Source of the DNA: Adiantum capillus-veneris
Taxonomy: Eukaryota > Streptophyta > Polypodiopsida > Polypodiales > Pteridaceae
NCBI GenBank assembly: GCA_014529385.2
Contig: CM043958.1
Span: 78,480,669-78,544,668 of the forward strand
DNA length: 64,000 nucleotides
Reading direction: 5' to 3'
Shown piece after piece: positions 25,301 through 37,270 of the stretch. Under the pieces are notes generated by a model that saw only the letters and a list, made by a program, of their open reading frames with translations, did not search any database and had not been told where the DNA came from. Every line of letters begins with the position of its first letter. Positions within the stretch are counted from its first letter, which is position 1. A program made the position numbers and the translations under genes.

Positions 25301-28069
25301 TGTAAGGTCTCTGACCCGACCAAAAAGAGCACCCTTGTACCATGAAATGAATATAATAAAAAAAGTTACTATTTTTAGCAGTTTTCCAAATTTTGTCAGT
25401 GCCCCGATGTTTAGAATGTTATAAAGCTTCAAAATGTGAATTAAAATAATTTTTGTGAAAAATTTCCAAAAATAGTAAGTTTTTGGTCGCCCGACCCATC
25501 TAGTTTTGACCGTCTCGAAAAACTACACCCGTACCCCGAATTTGAAAAAAATGCATTTTTCGACCCCGGGGGCTGCTAAATATGGCAGGTACTCGGACAA
25601 ATGCGCCTTAGTTAGAGCTTAGTATAGCAATTTACGGCATTAAATTCCGACTCGTATGGGCCGTTTTAGCATAAAACCAATTTTTCCTAAAGTTGTGCGG
25701 GGAGGCACCGGGACTTGAGGCTGTGTGGGAGCAGGTTCCAGGCCACTTTGAGCCAGCTTTAGCAGCTAGGGGGCGCCCTCTTGTCTTGTGGGAGTTGTGG
25801 GAGAGTTTCCAAGCTTGAGAGTGAGTGTGAGAGCCACTTAGACTAGCTAACCGGACACCTGGTGGGTAGGTAACTAGACTTGCCAATGCAAGGAGGGAGT
25901 GCTCACTCAAATGCTTATAGAAGCTAGGTTCGATTTTCAGCCTTGAGGAGCCTATTTAAAGGTGTGCTCACACACACACACACACACACATGCTCACACA
26001 CACACTCAGTACACACCTACACACGCCTTGGGAAGGTGTTGCTGGTACACACACAGTTTTTGAAGGAGAAGCAAGGAGGGAGGTGCTGCCGAATTCTCGT
26101 CTTGAGAACTCATTTGGATTAGGAAATCGAGAGAATTTTCAGCCCCTAATCACGGTAATCATGATTTAATTTATGCTCTTCGTAATTCTTTTCATTATTC
26201 TCCAAATTCCTTGTTTACAATGCTTAATCCTAGCTATAATTCCCAATAGCTGTACTCTAAATCTCCATAGCTATACTCCATTACATAATCATCATCCAAT
26301 AGCTGATTATGCAGCTATTCATCACTCTTAATCAATGATTAATGCACGATTAGGAGAAATTTCTCTCTCTAAGCAGCATAGTAATTAATTGACAAGCCGG
26401 TAATAATGTAGATTTGATGAAATTCATTCTTTTACCACTCAATAGTGTTGTAATTAAGTTAGATTCAATTTTTCTTGTACATTAAGATGTGATTAAGGAA
26501 AAATTAATCCATCATTAAGCCACTAAGAAGAGAATTTTCTCTCACCTATGCATGCGGAGATTCTACATCTTTCTAATTGCACTAGGAAAGTGATTGAACT
26601 TGCTTAATTCATCTCTCTTATAATTTAATTAGTAAAATTATGAATTTCTTAATCATCTAAGCCAAGTGATTAACTTTAGAGCCGGTTCCCATAGGACAAG
26701 TGAAGTATTACTCATAAAATTCCTAGGTCTCGAAGGAAAAATCTAACCCTCTTGCATAAGGAGGATTGTTCAATGATTCTAATCTATCATTTGGATTATT
26801 ATGATGCTCTCGGACATTAAAGTTTATCATTTAAAGTAGTGAGTATAAAATGGCCCCGGTTAAGAGAACTCGCTTCGGTGGTGCCAACGACCGTGAGGCG
26901 GAAACGAGCAATGTGAATGAAAAAGGAAAAGCTCCCTTGGACGAACAAGCCCAGCCATCTCACGAGCCATTGACGAAGAAATGGAAGAGGTAGGTCACAA
27001 TTTTATTCAAGTTGTTTAATTTAACATTGCACACGGTTAGCTAGGAAAGAATATACCCCCAAACATGTTGGAGAAATTCGACGAAAACCTCGGCATTCAA
27101 ATTCATTTGTACATTAAGTCTAAAGTAGGAAAGAAATGATTGATGGATATACTGTTTGCAATAGGAAAGAATGTCTGCTAGGGAAAATTTAGCTCAGCAT
27201 GTTCATTCTATTTCCAATGTTGATACTAGTCCGAACCCCCTCTTGATCACAAGGGGATAGAGTTCCTGGTTAAGGGCTCTTGAATCCACGTCTGCTGGTT
27301 AAGCGGTGGATACCCACGTCTGCTGGTTAAGCATGGGACCCACGTCTGTTGGTTAAGCGGTGGGAATGTCCATGTCGTGCTTTCTATGTGGTGGACATAC
27401 CTAGTTGTATGGGCAGCTAGGCGACAACGGGAGGAGTAAACTCTCGTTGGAGGGGGGATGTTGTACCTCCAGACATTGGAATTTTAATGAATAAGTTTGA
27501 GTAGAATTTTTACTAGAATACTGTCTTGGTGCCACTTTGCAATACTGATTGAAGGGCTGTCTTAACAAACATTGTGAATCGGAATCTAATCAAGGAACTT
27601 TTATGTTGAGCAACTTTTGTGGTAGTAATTAGGACACACAAAGAAGTGTGAGTGTGGGGGTGGAAAGTGGGAGCTTGGCTCAGGTTGCCAATGCCTATGA
27701 GAAGGGTGGTCCCGATTGGTCGGGAACTCTCTGTCCCCATAGAGTTTAAATAGGTACTAGTAATACTCATTGCCCTTAGAGCGGCGAAGTCTCAAGTGTA
27801 TGTGCCTCTGAAACATGGGGAAAAAGGCACTCGAGGTTTCTCTCCTCTTGGAAGGTGGATCTTAGAATCGCCAGATAGGTTAAGTACGCTTCCCCTGCGA
27901 GGTGGAGCTAGATCTTATTACTAGTAGGCTCGAATTCGACTCACTTTGTGATGAGAGATCGTCCGTTAGTTGAACCCTGAACCACTTTGTTTGCTTCCGC
28001 TATAGATCTAGTGGCCACCATGTTCACCATCAGATCTGCCGTTTGAGACGGCGGGGTGGGGACCTCACA
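25301..28069 (+). repeat. Alpha left LTR (2769 bp)
   Basis: It starts TGTAAGGTCTCTGACCCG and ends GGGGACCTCACA. It is very similar to the right LTR, differing by scattered substitutions and small indels. It contains a (CA)n run at about 25970-25990 and a threefold CCACGTCTGCTGGTTAAGC repeat near 27285-27360. A 47-codon frame starting ATGGCCCCGGTTAAG lies at 26850-26993 and is also present in the other LTR. Confidence 0.88.
25951..25962 (+). promoter_or_regulatory. Possible TATA box of alpha LTR
   Basis: CCTATTTAAAGG lies in the first third of the LTR, and the same box is at 38314-38325 in the right LTR. It is placed like the TATA elements of other long plant LTRs; the transcription start is not known. 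Confidence 0.4.
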
Positions 28070-28071
28070 CC

Positions 28072-28084
28072 TGGTATCAGAGCC
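28072..28084 (+). promoter_or_regulatory. Alpha primer binding site
   Basis: TGGTATCAGAGCC lies two bases after the left LTR. It is the classic plant initiator-Met tRNA primer site. Confidence 0.85.
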
Positions 28085-28556
28085 TTAGGTTTACGAACTG
28101 AAAAATGATGTTGTTTGATATTTTTAAAAAAATAAGGGATAGTAAGATAGCTCGTACTCAAAGCTTGAGTATGATGTTTTCCAGAATAATGACATTGGAT
28201 TTGTCTAGTGGATTTTCTCCTGAGTGATGTTAAAGAGTTTTACTCGTTGAGCTTGTTGGGATTCACTGGGTTCCACATGATGTTTTTTGAGAAGTCATTG
28301 GTGCGACTAGTGCTGCGGGCAGGTAGCCTGTTGATGCACATAAAGTTATAAGTATGGATCAAATCTCTCGAGTAAAGTTTCTACCATTATTTATCGGAAA
28401 ATTTTGGATGTATTCAATGGAATTTAAACTAATGGTGGAATGGTTAAATCCTTTGTGATAACTGTACAGATTAAGTAGGCTGGTTAAGCCCAAAAAGTTA
28501 AAATTTCTTCTTGAGTATGGAAAAGCCAAGGTTCTTTTGAGAAGAGTTCTATAGTA

Positions 28557-29294
28557 ATGAGTTTTATACCATTGGATAGGCACCGCCTGCTGCTCTCTAC
28601 TCGGCAGCGCAAGAGAAGAAGCTCCTCCTTAAACAAGCCGAGTCTCCACTCTTTAAGGGCGAGGGGGCAAAATGTGGAGAGAGATGCGAAAGTGTGGATG
28701 GAAGCAATGGACGATTACTTTGAAGCTGCGGGAACCCAACCCATGAATCAGACCATGCTTGTGATGTTCCGCTTGTCTGGCGATGCCAAGATATGGTGGA
28801 AGCAACATTGCAGGGACTTGGATATTAAGGGATCTTTCCAATCCTCGGAAGACATCAAAGCTGCAATAATGGGACGTTATTTACCACCTGCCTATAAAAC
28901 CTTAAAGATGAACGAGTTCTTTTCACTTCGGCAGCTGACTTCATCTGTCAAAGAATATTATGCAAAGTTTGTCACTCTTCGGAGATATGCTCCTAAGATG
29001 ACTTTGGAACAACAGGTAGCGAGGTTCTGCCAAGGTTAATCGACCCTTTGAATACTCGGTTGGAAGCTCTCAGGCCAGCAACTCTGCAAGATGCCTTGCT
29101 AAGGGCCAAACCGTTAGCTAAAGAGATTCAGAGGACTACCCAAGATAGTCAATACTATTTGTCAAAGAGGGCCAGGACAGACAATTGGAGTAACACACCA
29201 ATCAACCCTACATATGACCATCGTCCAGTAGTGGCTACTACGGCAGCTACCGAGTTTCCCAATATAAGATTCTTTGAGTGCCAAGAATATGTAC
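28557..29294 (+). pseudogene. Alpha gag, 5' part
   Basis: This is the N-terminal part of a Ty3/gypsy-type capsid protein that packages element RNA. Gag-domain landmarks are WMEAMDDYFEAAG, FRLSGDAKIWWKQH, FFSLRQLTSSVKEYYAKF and, after a frame change, PLNTRLEALRPATLQDAL. A one-base deletion near 29035 breaks the frame (a stop follows the FCQG codons). The region upstream of 28557 may contain the original start, as the true N-terminus is not clear. At 29294 the gene is interrupted by beta inside a zinc-knuckle motif and continues at 37271. Confidence 0.8.
29291..29294. repeat. Beta target-site duplication, left
   Basis: GTAC precedes beta and GTAC follows it (37271-37274). Only 4 bp match with the boundaries chosen here. 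Confidence 0.7.
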
Positions 29295-30311
29295 TGAGGC
29301 GGTCCGGGGCGGGCAACAAGAAAGGCGACCTCTAAACACCCCTCACGGCTCCCGTGCTGCTCAATTGGGGCTGGGGCAACCACAAGCACAACAAAACAAC
29401 AAACCCACAGCCAAACCCAAACAAGATAGGGGCACCACCTAGTTATGGTATGCGAACTAGGACGCAAGAGAGATTTTGGCACAACCAAGAAGATGCACCA
29501 CACAACACACACAAGCAACCTCACACCAAGACACACATGAAATGGACCAGAGAGAGCTAGAGCAAAGGGAAGAGAGAGAGGAAAGGATCTTGCGTAATAA
29601 CTTATTTGTGACTTGCAAATGGAGATGGTTCGTTATGATGCTATCGTAGAACTTGTACAAAACTCACTCAATGCTTAGTGATTGCTAAACATTGCCAAAA
29701 CACACACACACTATCTTAGGGTGTGGGAGACCTCTCACCACAATACCCTCTTACAATGGACAAAAAATTGGCAATGAATAACACACTAAAACACTTTTTA
29801 AAATCAAGATCAACCGATAAAAACCCAAAATACCCAAGTCACCTTGAATTCACCAAACCGTATTGCACAAATGGAAGGACGAAGATTTGAACGTCGAATC
29901 ACGCCTTTGATGCACCAAACCTCAATTTATTGATGATGAAGGAGCATATACAATAGTGGTTTTGAGATTTGTGGAACTCACGCTCTCTCACTTGCAATGT
30001 GTAGCTTGAAGGATTCTCTCACACCAAGAGTGAAGCTCACAAGTGGTTGCTACACCTAAGTCTCTCCTCACGCATAGAGTGTTGGGGTGCTATGTGAGAT
30101 GTTGGAGGTTGTTTTACAAGAAGGAGAGGGGCCTATTTATAGGTTGGAGACCCCTCATTAAGATTATTGGAAATCCTAATTTACAAGCTAACAAATCAGG
30201 ATTATGATTTTTTTGAATATCAAAACATTGCGGGCCTTCTTTGTCTGCTTGAGTCATGGGTGTGGGCTCAAAAGAGAGCATTATTGATGGTAGATAAGGT
30301 GAAAGTAAGTA

Positions 30312-30352
<41 letters not shown>

Positions 30353-30886
30353 ACTATACACATGTCTTGAGGTGAGGTGTCTTTTATGGTTAGGTCAATG
30401 CTATTTTGTGTTAGTATGTTAGTCGTTAGTAATCACTAGAAAGTTAATGATATATTTACAATGGGTAGAATGGGGTGAAAGGTTGAAGTAAGATGGTTGA
30501 ATGAAGAGAGCAAATCCTTGTGATGGTGAAGCTTGAAGAATTTTTGGACTTACTTGTGTAGGTTCTCAAAATGACTATCGATCTTCTTCTTCGTCTTCTC
30601 TTCTTTACGCCACCGCCGCCAAGGTTGATTATCGTGATGAAAATGCTAATTCCGTTGATGAGATCTTTTGATTTGCAGAGGTTAAGCATGGTACACATGC
30701 TGAATTTATGTATATATATAAGGAGTAAGATGGAATTGTACTTTGGAGATAATAGAGAGAGGCATAGAGATGGTGTATGTACATGGAGAGCTCATATGAG
30801 AGCTATGGGAGTAAGTGGGGAGGTTAATGGTGAAGAAGGTGAGAGAAACCATTGAAAGTGAAGGTTTGAGTGAGGGATTGAGAGGA

Positions 30887-30935
<49 letters not shown>

Positions 30936-31992
30936 AGTGTGGAAAGAGGTGAGAGAAGACTATGGGCTACTTGTGAGAAAAGTGGGCAAACTGGGGTCCA
31001 CTCAAAAAATCATATCTCACCGCTGGTAGCTCTAAAAATCATGAAAAAATTTGAGGTGATTATTCAAAGCGTGGGCTACATTTTCTCTTGTTGACCACTG
31101 CTCCAAATTCGGAGTGGAGATGGATATTAAAAATCCCACCAAAAGACCTGTTTTTTCTTCACAAAAAGTCTTCAGTGGCCCCCTCCTTTGTTGAATTTGT
31201 ACAATGCATCCAAGAGTGAGCCCCTCCTTTGTCATATCATAATACAAAGCATCCAAGTTGCCCTTGACACATGCATGGAGGAGGATTATTGGTGAATAAA
31301 GAAATATATACATGGTGGGACTAGTGTATGGACTATTCATGGACTTTAGCTCAATGAGCACATGGTGTTAGAATAATGAGTAAAAATAATAATAAAAATA
31401 TGGAGGAGTTATGGATATGGAAAGATATTGGAATCATATGATATGGTCCCTCTTTGAATTATTTTGGGTGAAAGAGGAAAAGGTATGCAAGTATATAATA
31501 TAATAAAGTAACCAATGAGTAGAAATCAATTTTTTGTTTTCACGAGGGTGAGGGTGAAAATGTGGGAGTGATTTGTATAAAGGAAAAATATGAGATTAGA
31601 GTAGGTACATATTGGCAAAACATATAATTATGGTGTAAGAGGATGAAAGAAGGTGTACATAGGTTTAATAAAACACACACCTAAGTAGAAATATTTAAAT
31701 AAAATACCAAAATAATTATAAAAAATCCCTATATTTAGGCCATATATACAATGAAATATTTACACACAAACAGGCCATAATATAATTTTATTTTTTTATT
31801 TTTTTTATTTTTTTGGCTCAACTAGCCCAGTGACTAGCTAGCTGAGGGTTTTTAAGAAGATATGGGAAAAGCCCCTAACTCACACACGCCTATGTACAGT
31901 GAAATGGTAGGGATAGCCATAGCGTTTGGGTGAATTTGGTAGTGTGGAGTAACTTACTATGGCAATTATGAAAAGCCGAAAAACGGCTATCA
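29295..31992 (-). repeat. Beta 3' LTR (left, 2698 bp)
   Basis: On the plus strand it starts TGAGGCGGTCCGGGGCGGGC and ends CGGCTATCA. It contains a GA run at about 30314-30350, a GT run at 30888-30932 and a conserved TATA box on the minus strand at 30132-30143. It has more private differences than the right LTR when both are compared with beta-prime. Confidence 0.88.
30888..30932. repeat. (GT)n in beta left LTR
   Basis: This is about 45 bp of GT. The same site in the right LTR is about 90 bp (36120-36209) and in beta-prime about 67 bp (62237-62303), so the array has changed length between copies. Confidence 0.9.
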
Positions 31993-31996
31993 TTAG

Positions 31997-32006
31997 TCCC
32001 CCCCTT
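31997..32006 (-). promoter_or_regulatory. Beta polypurine tract
   Basis: The minus strand reads AAGGGGGGGA a few bases before the 3' LTR start TGATAGCCG. Confidence 0.6.
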
Positions 32007-32110
32007 AGATAATGGTACATTCATGTACCATTTATCCGATCATACAACATGTAGATTGTGTAACGTCTGTCTTTGTCTGCTCTCATCTTTGAAGAACCTT
32101 TGTTGTATGA

Positions 32111-34225
32111 TTAAAAAACCTTGTGTGATATGAAAGGTTCTCGAGCCAATAGCAGGATGAAATGAAGTAACGGAGTAAACCTCCTCCATCGAGAAAGTTT
32201 CCATAAGCACCCCCCAGGATCAAAGATCTTGAAATATCTTTCCCAAAGCGAGATGTATGGTATGGAATCACTTACTGATTTTGATTGAAGAAACTTGTAG
32301 ATTTTACTGTTGTCCATCATTGCATCTATCACTATGAATGTGATATAAAAGATTAGTTTCTCTTCCTCTTGTGTAAAGTTGATGTATCTGCTACGATCTT
32401 CAAGATCTTGTATGAGCAAATTCCTGAACTGTAGCTCATAAATTTCATTCAACCTGGGTAGGGTCATCAAGTAAAAAATTCTATGACCTTTATGATTTAG
32501 GAAATCTTGATCCATGCTTCCAGTTGTTATTGAAAGATATTGCAGATAGTTTACCACAAAAGTAGATAATAGATGAAGGTTTCTATTGCTTCCAACACAT
32601 TGGAAGAGAATAGATTTTGGTACTGATTGATGAAATATCCACATGTAGCAATCAATAAGTTTTTCATCTATGATGAATACCAGAAGAATCACAATGTGCG
32701 ACCTCCATACAACAAAGAACCAAGTGAAGAAGATTTGGAAACATCCGTTTATCACCAAGTATTCATGTCCTCTTCCACTTAAGAAGGTATGGTGTCCCCG
32801 ATGAAAGGTATATGTGAAGAGAGGAGAAGTTGACCTTGAAGAGGTGAAACCCAATATGAAGATGATTGGGGCTTCAAAATCTTGGATTTGCTTGCTAAGA
32901 GATTGTCCCATGAATGAAGAGCGACCCACTAAAACACCATTGGAGAGAATGATACCCTTCTGATAGTTTCCTTTTATGATTTTATCTTTTACTACTCTCC
33001 CATGTTCTTCATCCCCTTCTAAGCCCCCCCTTTGGCAAGGTTTTAACTCCTCACATTGTACCACCTCAAAGGTTGATGGATTACTGTTTGATTTTATGAA
33101 AACTTTGGCTTCTTGCATGATAGGTTCCTCCATGCTTAACATACATGGGTCATACCAATGCTTTTCAACATCCTCAAACACTTCTTCAAGATTATCCTCA
33201 CATGGATTCAACTCACACTCTTCTACTTTGTTTTGGAGTTGGCATTCCATGTACACAATCATCTCTTTATGATCAATGTGGTCTATGATCTCTCCACCTA
33301 TGATTTCATCTTCTTCTTCACTCTCTTCTTTTAGACAAGATACACTCTCAGAACATTCCATAAGATCAAGGTTACCTTCAAGGTCTTCATTCTCCATAGA
33401 GTCATGTTGCACAAAAGCTTCGTCTACTCGGACTAGAAATTGATCCTCCGCCAAAAGGTTGGATGTATCCATTATTGAATCATCAATGCCATTTGAGATA
33501 TCTTGTGTCGATTTTTGCATGCTTGTGATAAAGGTAGAAGAAAGAGATTCCACATTTGAATCTTGGCCACACACTTTAGCACTTGAATAATCACTTGGCA
33601 TGTAAGTAACTTCTTCATTTGTCGGAGTAGAAGGAGACAAGTATGGCAAAGGAGATGACTCCTTGATAGAAACACTTCCATGATGGTTGGTTCTTCCAGC
33701 ATGATGGAAACCATTTTTGATGTAGAAGTACTTGTGAAACTTCCTTTGGGCAATAGTGACCGCTTCTTCAAAGGTAGAGGGTCCACTACAAGTAACCTTA
33801 GTCTTTAGGAAAGGACACAAACCTGAAATAAATTGATCCATTTTTACATAATCTGGAAATGTAGAACTAAATCCACATCCTTCCCATTGACGAGAAAACA
33901 TATCCTCATAAGCATAGTAGTCTTCACCATGTTGTTGAAGTCTCCGTAGTGAAGCCCATGCTTTCTCCGTTGTTGGAACTTTAGAGAATCTGGCCTTCAA
34001 GGCTTTGGAAATTTGGGTACATCCATCTTCAATCTGAGAAGACATACTCCAAAACCATTGCTCAGCGTTGCCTCTAAGGCATAGCAATAGAAAATCCCCT
34101 TTTTCAATGTCATCCCTTTTACCAAGGATATGAGAAACCATTCTAAAATCAACAAGAAAATCATCAACATCTTCTTCTGGATTTCCAAAGAAGATTGGGT
34201 TATCATCAAAGGTACAGCGTGTCAT
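32111..34225 (-). CDS. Beta gag-type protein, 704 codons
   Basis: This is the sole protein of beta, open over 704 codons. Residues 1-170 form a retrotransposon gag (capsid) domain, with landmarks IFFGNPEEDVDDFLVDFRM, LCLRGNAEQWFW, FSRQWEGCGFSSTF, MDQFISGLCPFLK and STFEEAVTIAQRK. Next comes an acidic Ser/Glu-rich stretch (about 200-400), then a hydrophobic region (about 490-525) with ICF-FFTWFFVVW-type composition that could be a membrane segment, and a C-terminal part with no family that I recognise. No zinc knuckle was seen. The start codon follows the 5' LTR and PBS by about 300 bp. The beta-prime copy keeps most of the frame, which suggests recent function as a structural protein. Confidence 0.75.
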   Translation of the reverse strand: MTRCTFDDNPIFFGNPEEDVDDFLVDFRMVSHILGKRDDIEKGDFLLLCLRGNAEQWFWSMSSQIEDGCTQISKALKARFSKVPTTEKAWASLRRLQQHGEDYYAYEDMFSRQWEGCGFSSTFPDYVKMDQFISGLCPFLKTKVTCSGPSTFEEAVTIAQRKFHKYFYIKNGFHHAGRTNHHGSVSIKESSPLPYLSPSTPTNEEVTYMPSDYSSAKVCGQDSNVESLSSTFITSMQKSTQDISNGIDDSIMDTSNLLAEDQFLVRVDEAFVQHDSMENEDLEGNLDLMECSESVSCLKEESEEEDEIIGGEIIDHIDHKEMIVYMECQLQNKVEECELNPCEDNLEEVFEDVEKHWYDPCMLSMEEPIMQEAKVFIKSNSNPSTFEVVQCEELKPCQRGGLEGDEEHGRVVKDKIIKGNYQKGIILSNGVLVGRSSFMGQSLSKQIQDFEAPIIFILGFTSSRSTSPLFTYTFHRGHHTFLSGRGHEYLVINGCFQIFFTWFFVVWRSHIVILLVFIIDEKLIDCYMWIFHQSVPKSILFQCVGSNRNLHLLSTFVVNYLQYLSITTGSMDQDFLNHKGHRIFYLMTLPRLNEIYELQFRNLLIQDLEDRSRYINFTQEEEKLIFYITFIVIDAMMDNSKIYKFLQSKSVSDSIPYISLWERYFKIFDPGGCLWKLSRWRRFTPLLHFILLLAREPFISHKVF

Positions 34226-34504
34226 AGTCTCTCAATGCTAGAACCACACAAAGATCAGTTCCAAACAATCATCAACTAGCTACACAAAGTTTTGAAAGGT
34301 CTTTCAACATGAATTCTAGAATTTTATGTGAAAATGTTTTTTTCCTTTCTTATGTTATGCATAATCCGAACCATATTCTAGATCAATTTTTGTTTCCTTG
34401 AAATTAAACTCGGTCATACATGTTTTCATGATTCATAAAATCTACTTGATTATGCTGAAATTCAAGCATTCATGGAATACAACAACACTAAGCACACAAT
34501 CGCT

Positions 34505-34521
34505 CCTCAGTGGGGGCACCA
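34505..34521 (-). promoter_or_regulatory. Beta primer binding site
   Basis: The minus strand reads TGGTGCCCCCACTGAGG, four bases after the 5' LTR end. The leading TGG pairs with a tRNA 3' CCA; it is not the initiator-Met type. The tRNA is not identified. The same site is at 60666-60682 in beta-prime. Confidence 0.6.
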
Positions 34522-34525
34522 AAAT

Positions 34526-35544
34526 TGAGGCGGTCCGGGGCGGGCAACAAGAAAGGCGACCTCTAAACACCCCTCACGGCTCCCGTGCTGCTCAATTGGG
34601 GCTGGGGCAACCACAAGCACAACAAAACAACAAACCCACAGCCAAACCCAAACAAGATAGGGGCACCACCTAGTTATGGTATGCGAACTAGGACGCAAGA
34701 GAGATTTTGCCACAACCAAGAAGATGCACCACACAACACACACAAGCAACCTCACACCAAGACACACATGAAATGGACCAGAGAGAGCTAGAGCAAAGGG
34801 AAGAGAGAGAGGAAAGGATCTTGCGTAATAACTTATTTGTGACTGGCAAATGGAGATGGTTCGTTATGATGCTATCGTAGAACTTGTACAAAACTCACTC
34901 AATGCTTAGTGATTGCTAAACATTGCCAAAACACACACACACTGTCTTAGGGTGTGGGAGACCTCTCACCACAATACCCTCTTACAATGGACAAAAAATT
35001 GGCAATGAATAACACACTAAAACACTTTTTAAAATCAAGATCAACCGATAAAAACCCAAAATACCCAAGTCACCTTGAATTCACCAAACCGTATTGCACA
35101 AATGGAAGGACGAAGATTTGAACGTCGAATCACGCCTTTGATACACCAAACCTCAATTTATTGATGATGAAGGAGCATATACAATAGTGGTTTTGAGATT
35201 TGTGGAACTCACGCTCTCTCACTTGCAATGTGTAGCTTGAAGGATTCTCTCACACCAAGAGTGAAGCTCACAAGTGGTTGCTACACCTAAGTCTCTCCTC
35301 ACGCATAGAGTGTTGGGGTGCTATGTGAGATGTTGGAGGTTGTTTTACAAGAAGGAGAGGGGCCTATTTATAGGTTGGAGACCCCTCATTAAGATTATTG
35401 GAAATCCTAATTTACAAGCTAACAAATCAGGATTATGATTTTTTTGAATATCAAAACATTGCGGGCCTTCTTTGTCTGCTTGAGTCATGGGTGTGGACTC
35501 AAAAGAGAGCATTATTTATGGTAGATAAGGTGAAAGTAAGTAAG

Positions 35545-35583
<39 letters not shown>

Positions 35584-36119
35584 TTACTATACACATGTCT
35601 TGAGGTGAGGTGTCTTTTATGGTTAGGTCAATGCTATTTTGTGTTAGTATGTTAGTCGTTAGTAATCACTAGAAAGTTAATGATATATTTACAATGGGTA
35701 GAATGGGGTGAAAGGTTGAAGTAAGATGGTTGAATGAAGAGAGCAAATCCTTGTGATGGTGAAGCTTGAAGAAGTTTTGGACTTACTTGTGTAGGTTCTC
35801 AAAATGACTATCGATCTTCTTCTTCGTCTTCTCTTCTTTACGCCACCGCCGCCAAGGTTGATTATCGTGATGAAAATGCTAATTCCGTTGATGAGATCTT
35901 TTGATTTGCAGAGGTTAAGCATGGTACACATGCTGAATTTATGTATATATATAAGGAGTAAGATGGAATTGTACTTTGGAGATAATAGAGAGAGGCATAA
36001 AGATGGTGTATGTACATGGAGAGCTCATATGAGAGCTATGGGAGTAAGTGGGGAGGTTAATGGTGAAGAAGGTGAGAGAAACCATTGAAGGTGAAGGTTT
36101 GAGTGAGGGATTGAGAGGA

Positions 36120-36212
<93 letters not shown>

Positions 36213-37270
36213 AGTGTGGAAAGAGGTGAGAGAAGACTATGGGCTACTTGTGAGAAAAGTGGGCAAACTGGGGTCCACTCAAAAAATCATATCTCACCGC
36301 TGGTAGCTCTAAAAATCATGAAAAAATTTGAGGTGATTATTCAAAGCGTGGGCTACATTTTCTCTTGTTGACCACTGCTCCAAATTCGGAGTGGAGATGG
36401 ATATTAAAAATCCCACCAAAAGACCTGTTTTTTCTTCACAAAAAGTCTTCAGTGGCCCCCTCCTTTGTTGAATTTGTACAATGCATCCAAGAGTGAGCCC
36501 CTCCTTTGTCATATCATAATACAAAGCATCCAAGTTGCCCTTGACACATGCATGGAGGAGGATTATTGGTGAATAAAGAAATATATACATGGTGGGACTA
36601 GTGTATGGACTATTCATGGACTTTAGCTCAATGAGCACATGGTGTTAGAATAATGAGTAAAAATAATAATAAAAATATGGAGGAGTTATGGATATGGAAA
36701 GATATTGGAATCATATGATATGTTCCCTCTTTGAATTATTTTGGGTGAAAGAGGAAAAGGTATGCAAGTAAATAATATAATAAACGTAACCAATGAGTAG
36801 AAATCAATTTTTTGTTTTCACGAGAGTGAGGGTGAAAATGTGGGAGTGATTTGTATAAAGGCAAAATATGAGATTAGAGTATGTACATATTGGCAAAAAA
36901 TATAATTATGGTGTAAGAGGATGAAAGAAGGTGTACATAGGTTTAATAAAACACACACCTAAGTAGAAATATTTAAATAAAATACCAAAATAATTATAAA
37001 AAATCCTTATATTTAGGCCATATATACAATGAAATATTTACACACAAAGAGGCCATAATATTTTTTTATTTTTTTATTTTTTTTATTTTTTTGGCTCAAC
37101 TAGCACAGTGACTAGCTAGCTGAGGGTTTTTAAGAAGATATGGGAAAAGCCCCTAACTCACACACGCCTATGTACAGTGAAATGGTAGGGATAGCCATAG
37201 CGTTTGGGTGAATTTGGTAGTGTGGAGTAACTTACTATGGCAATTATGAAAAGCCGAAAAACGGCTATCA
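34526..37270 (-). repeat. Beta 5' LTR (right, 2745 bp)
   Basis: It has the same ends as the left LTR. It carries (GA)n at 35544-35583 and the longest (GT)n (36120-36209, one TCTG interruption). A minus-strand TATA box (CCTATAAATAGG) is at 35363-35374 and should drive transcription of the gag ORF. Confidence 0.88.
35363..35374 (-). promoter_or_regulatory. TATA box of beta 5' LTR
   Basis: CCTATAAATAGG on the minus strand is preserved in all beta LTRs (30132-30143 and 61500-61511). Confidence 0.5.

Larger units (their letters stand above)
29295..37270 (-). mobile_element. Beta: LTR element with one gag-type ORF, nested in alpha gag
   Basis: This is a 7.98 kb element read on the minus strand. 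The 5' LTR is on the right (34526-37270) and the 3' LTR on the left (29295-31992). The PBS lies beside the right LTR and a G-rich PPT beside the left LTR. The only long frame is a 704-codon gag-type protein; no protease, RT or integrase motif was found, so beta is non-autonomous. The alpha gag frame resumes across it. A second copy (beta-prime) is at 58073-63364, and a diverged relative is likely at 6414-8403. Confidence 0.88.

Noticed and set aside
30571-31361. Frames repeated in all three beta LTRs (94 and 109 codons)
   Set aside because: They are preserved only because the LTRs are nearly identical. There is no domain and no sign of selection.
32976-33272. Plus-strand frames opposite the beta gag ORF (also 59134-59346)
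   Set aside because: They are antisense shadows of a clear gag domain.
36048-36371. Cys-Val repeat proteins over (GT)n
   Set aside because: Microsatellite translation.
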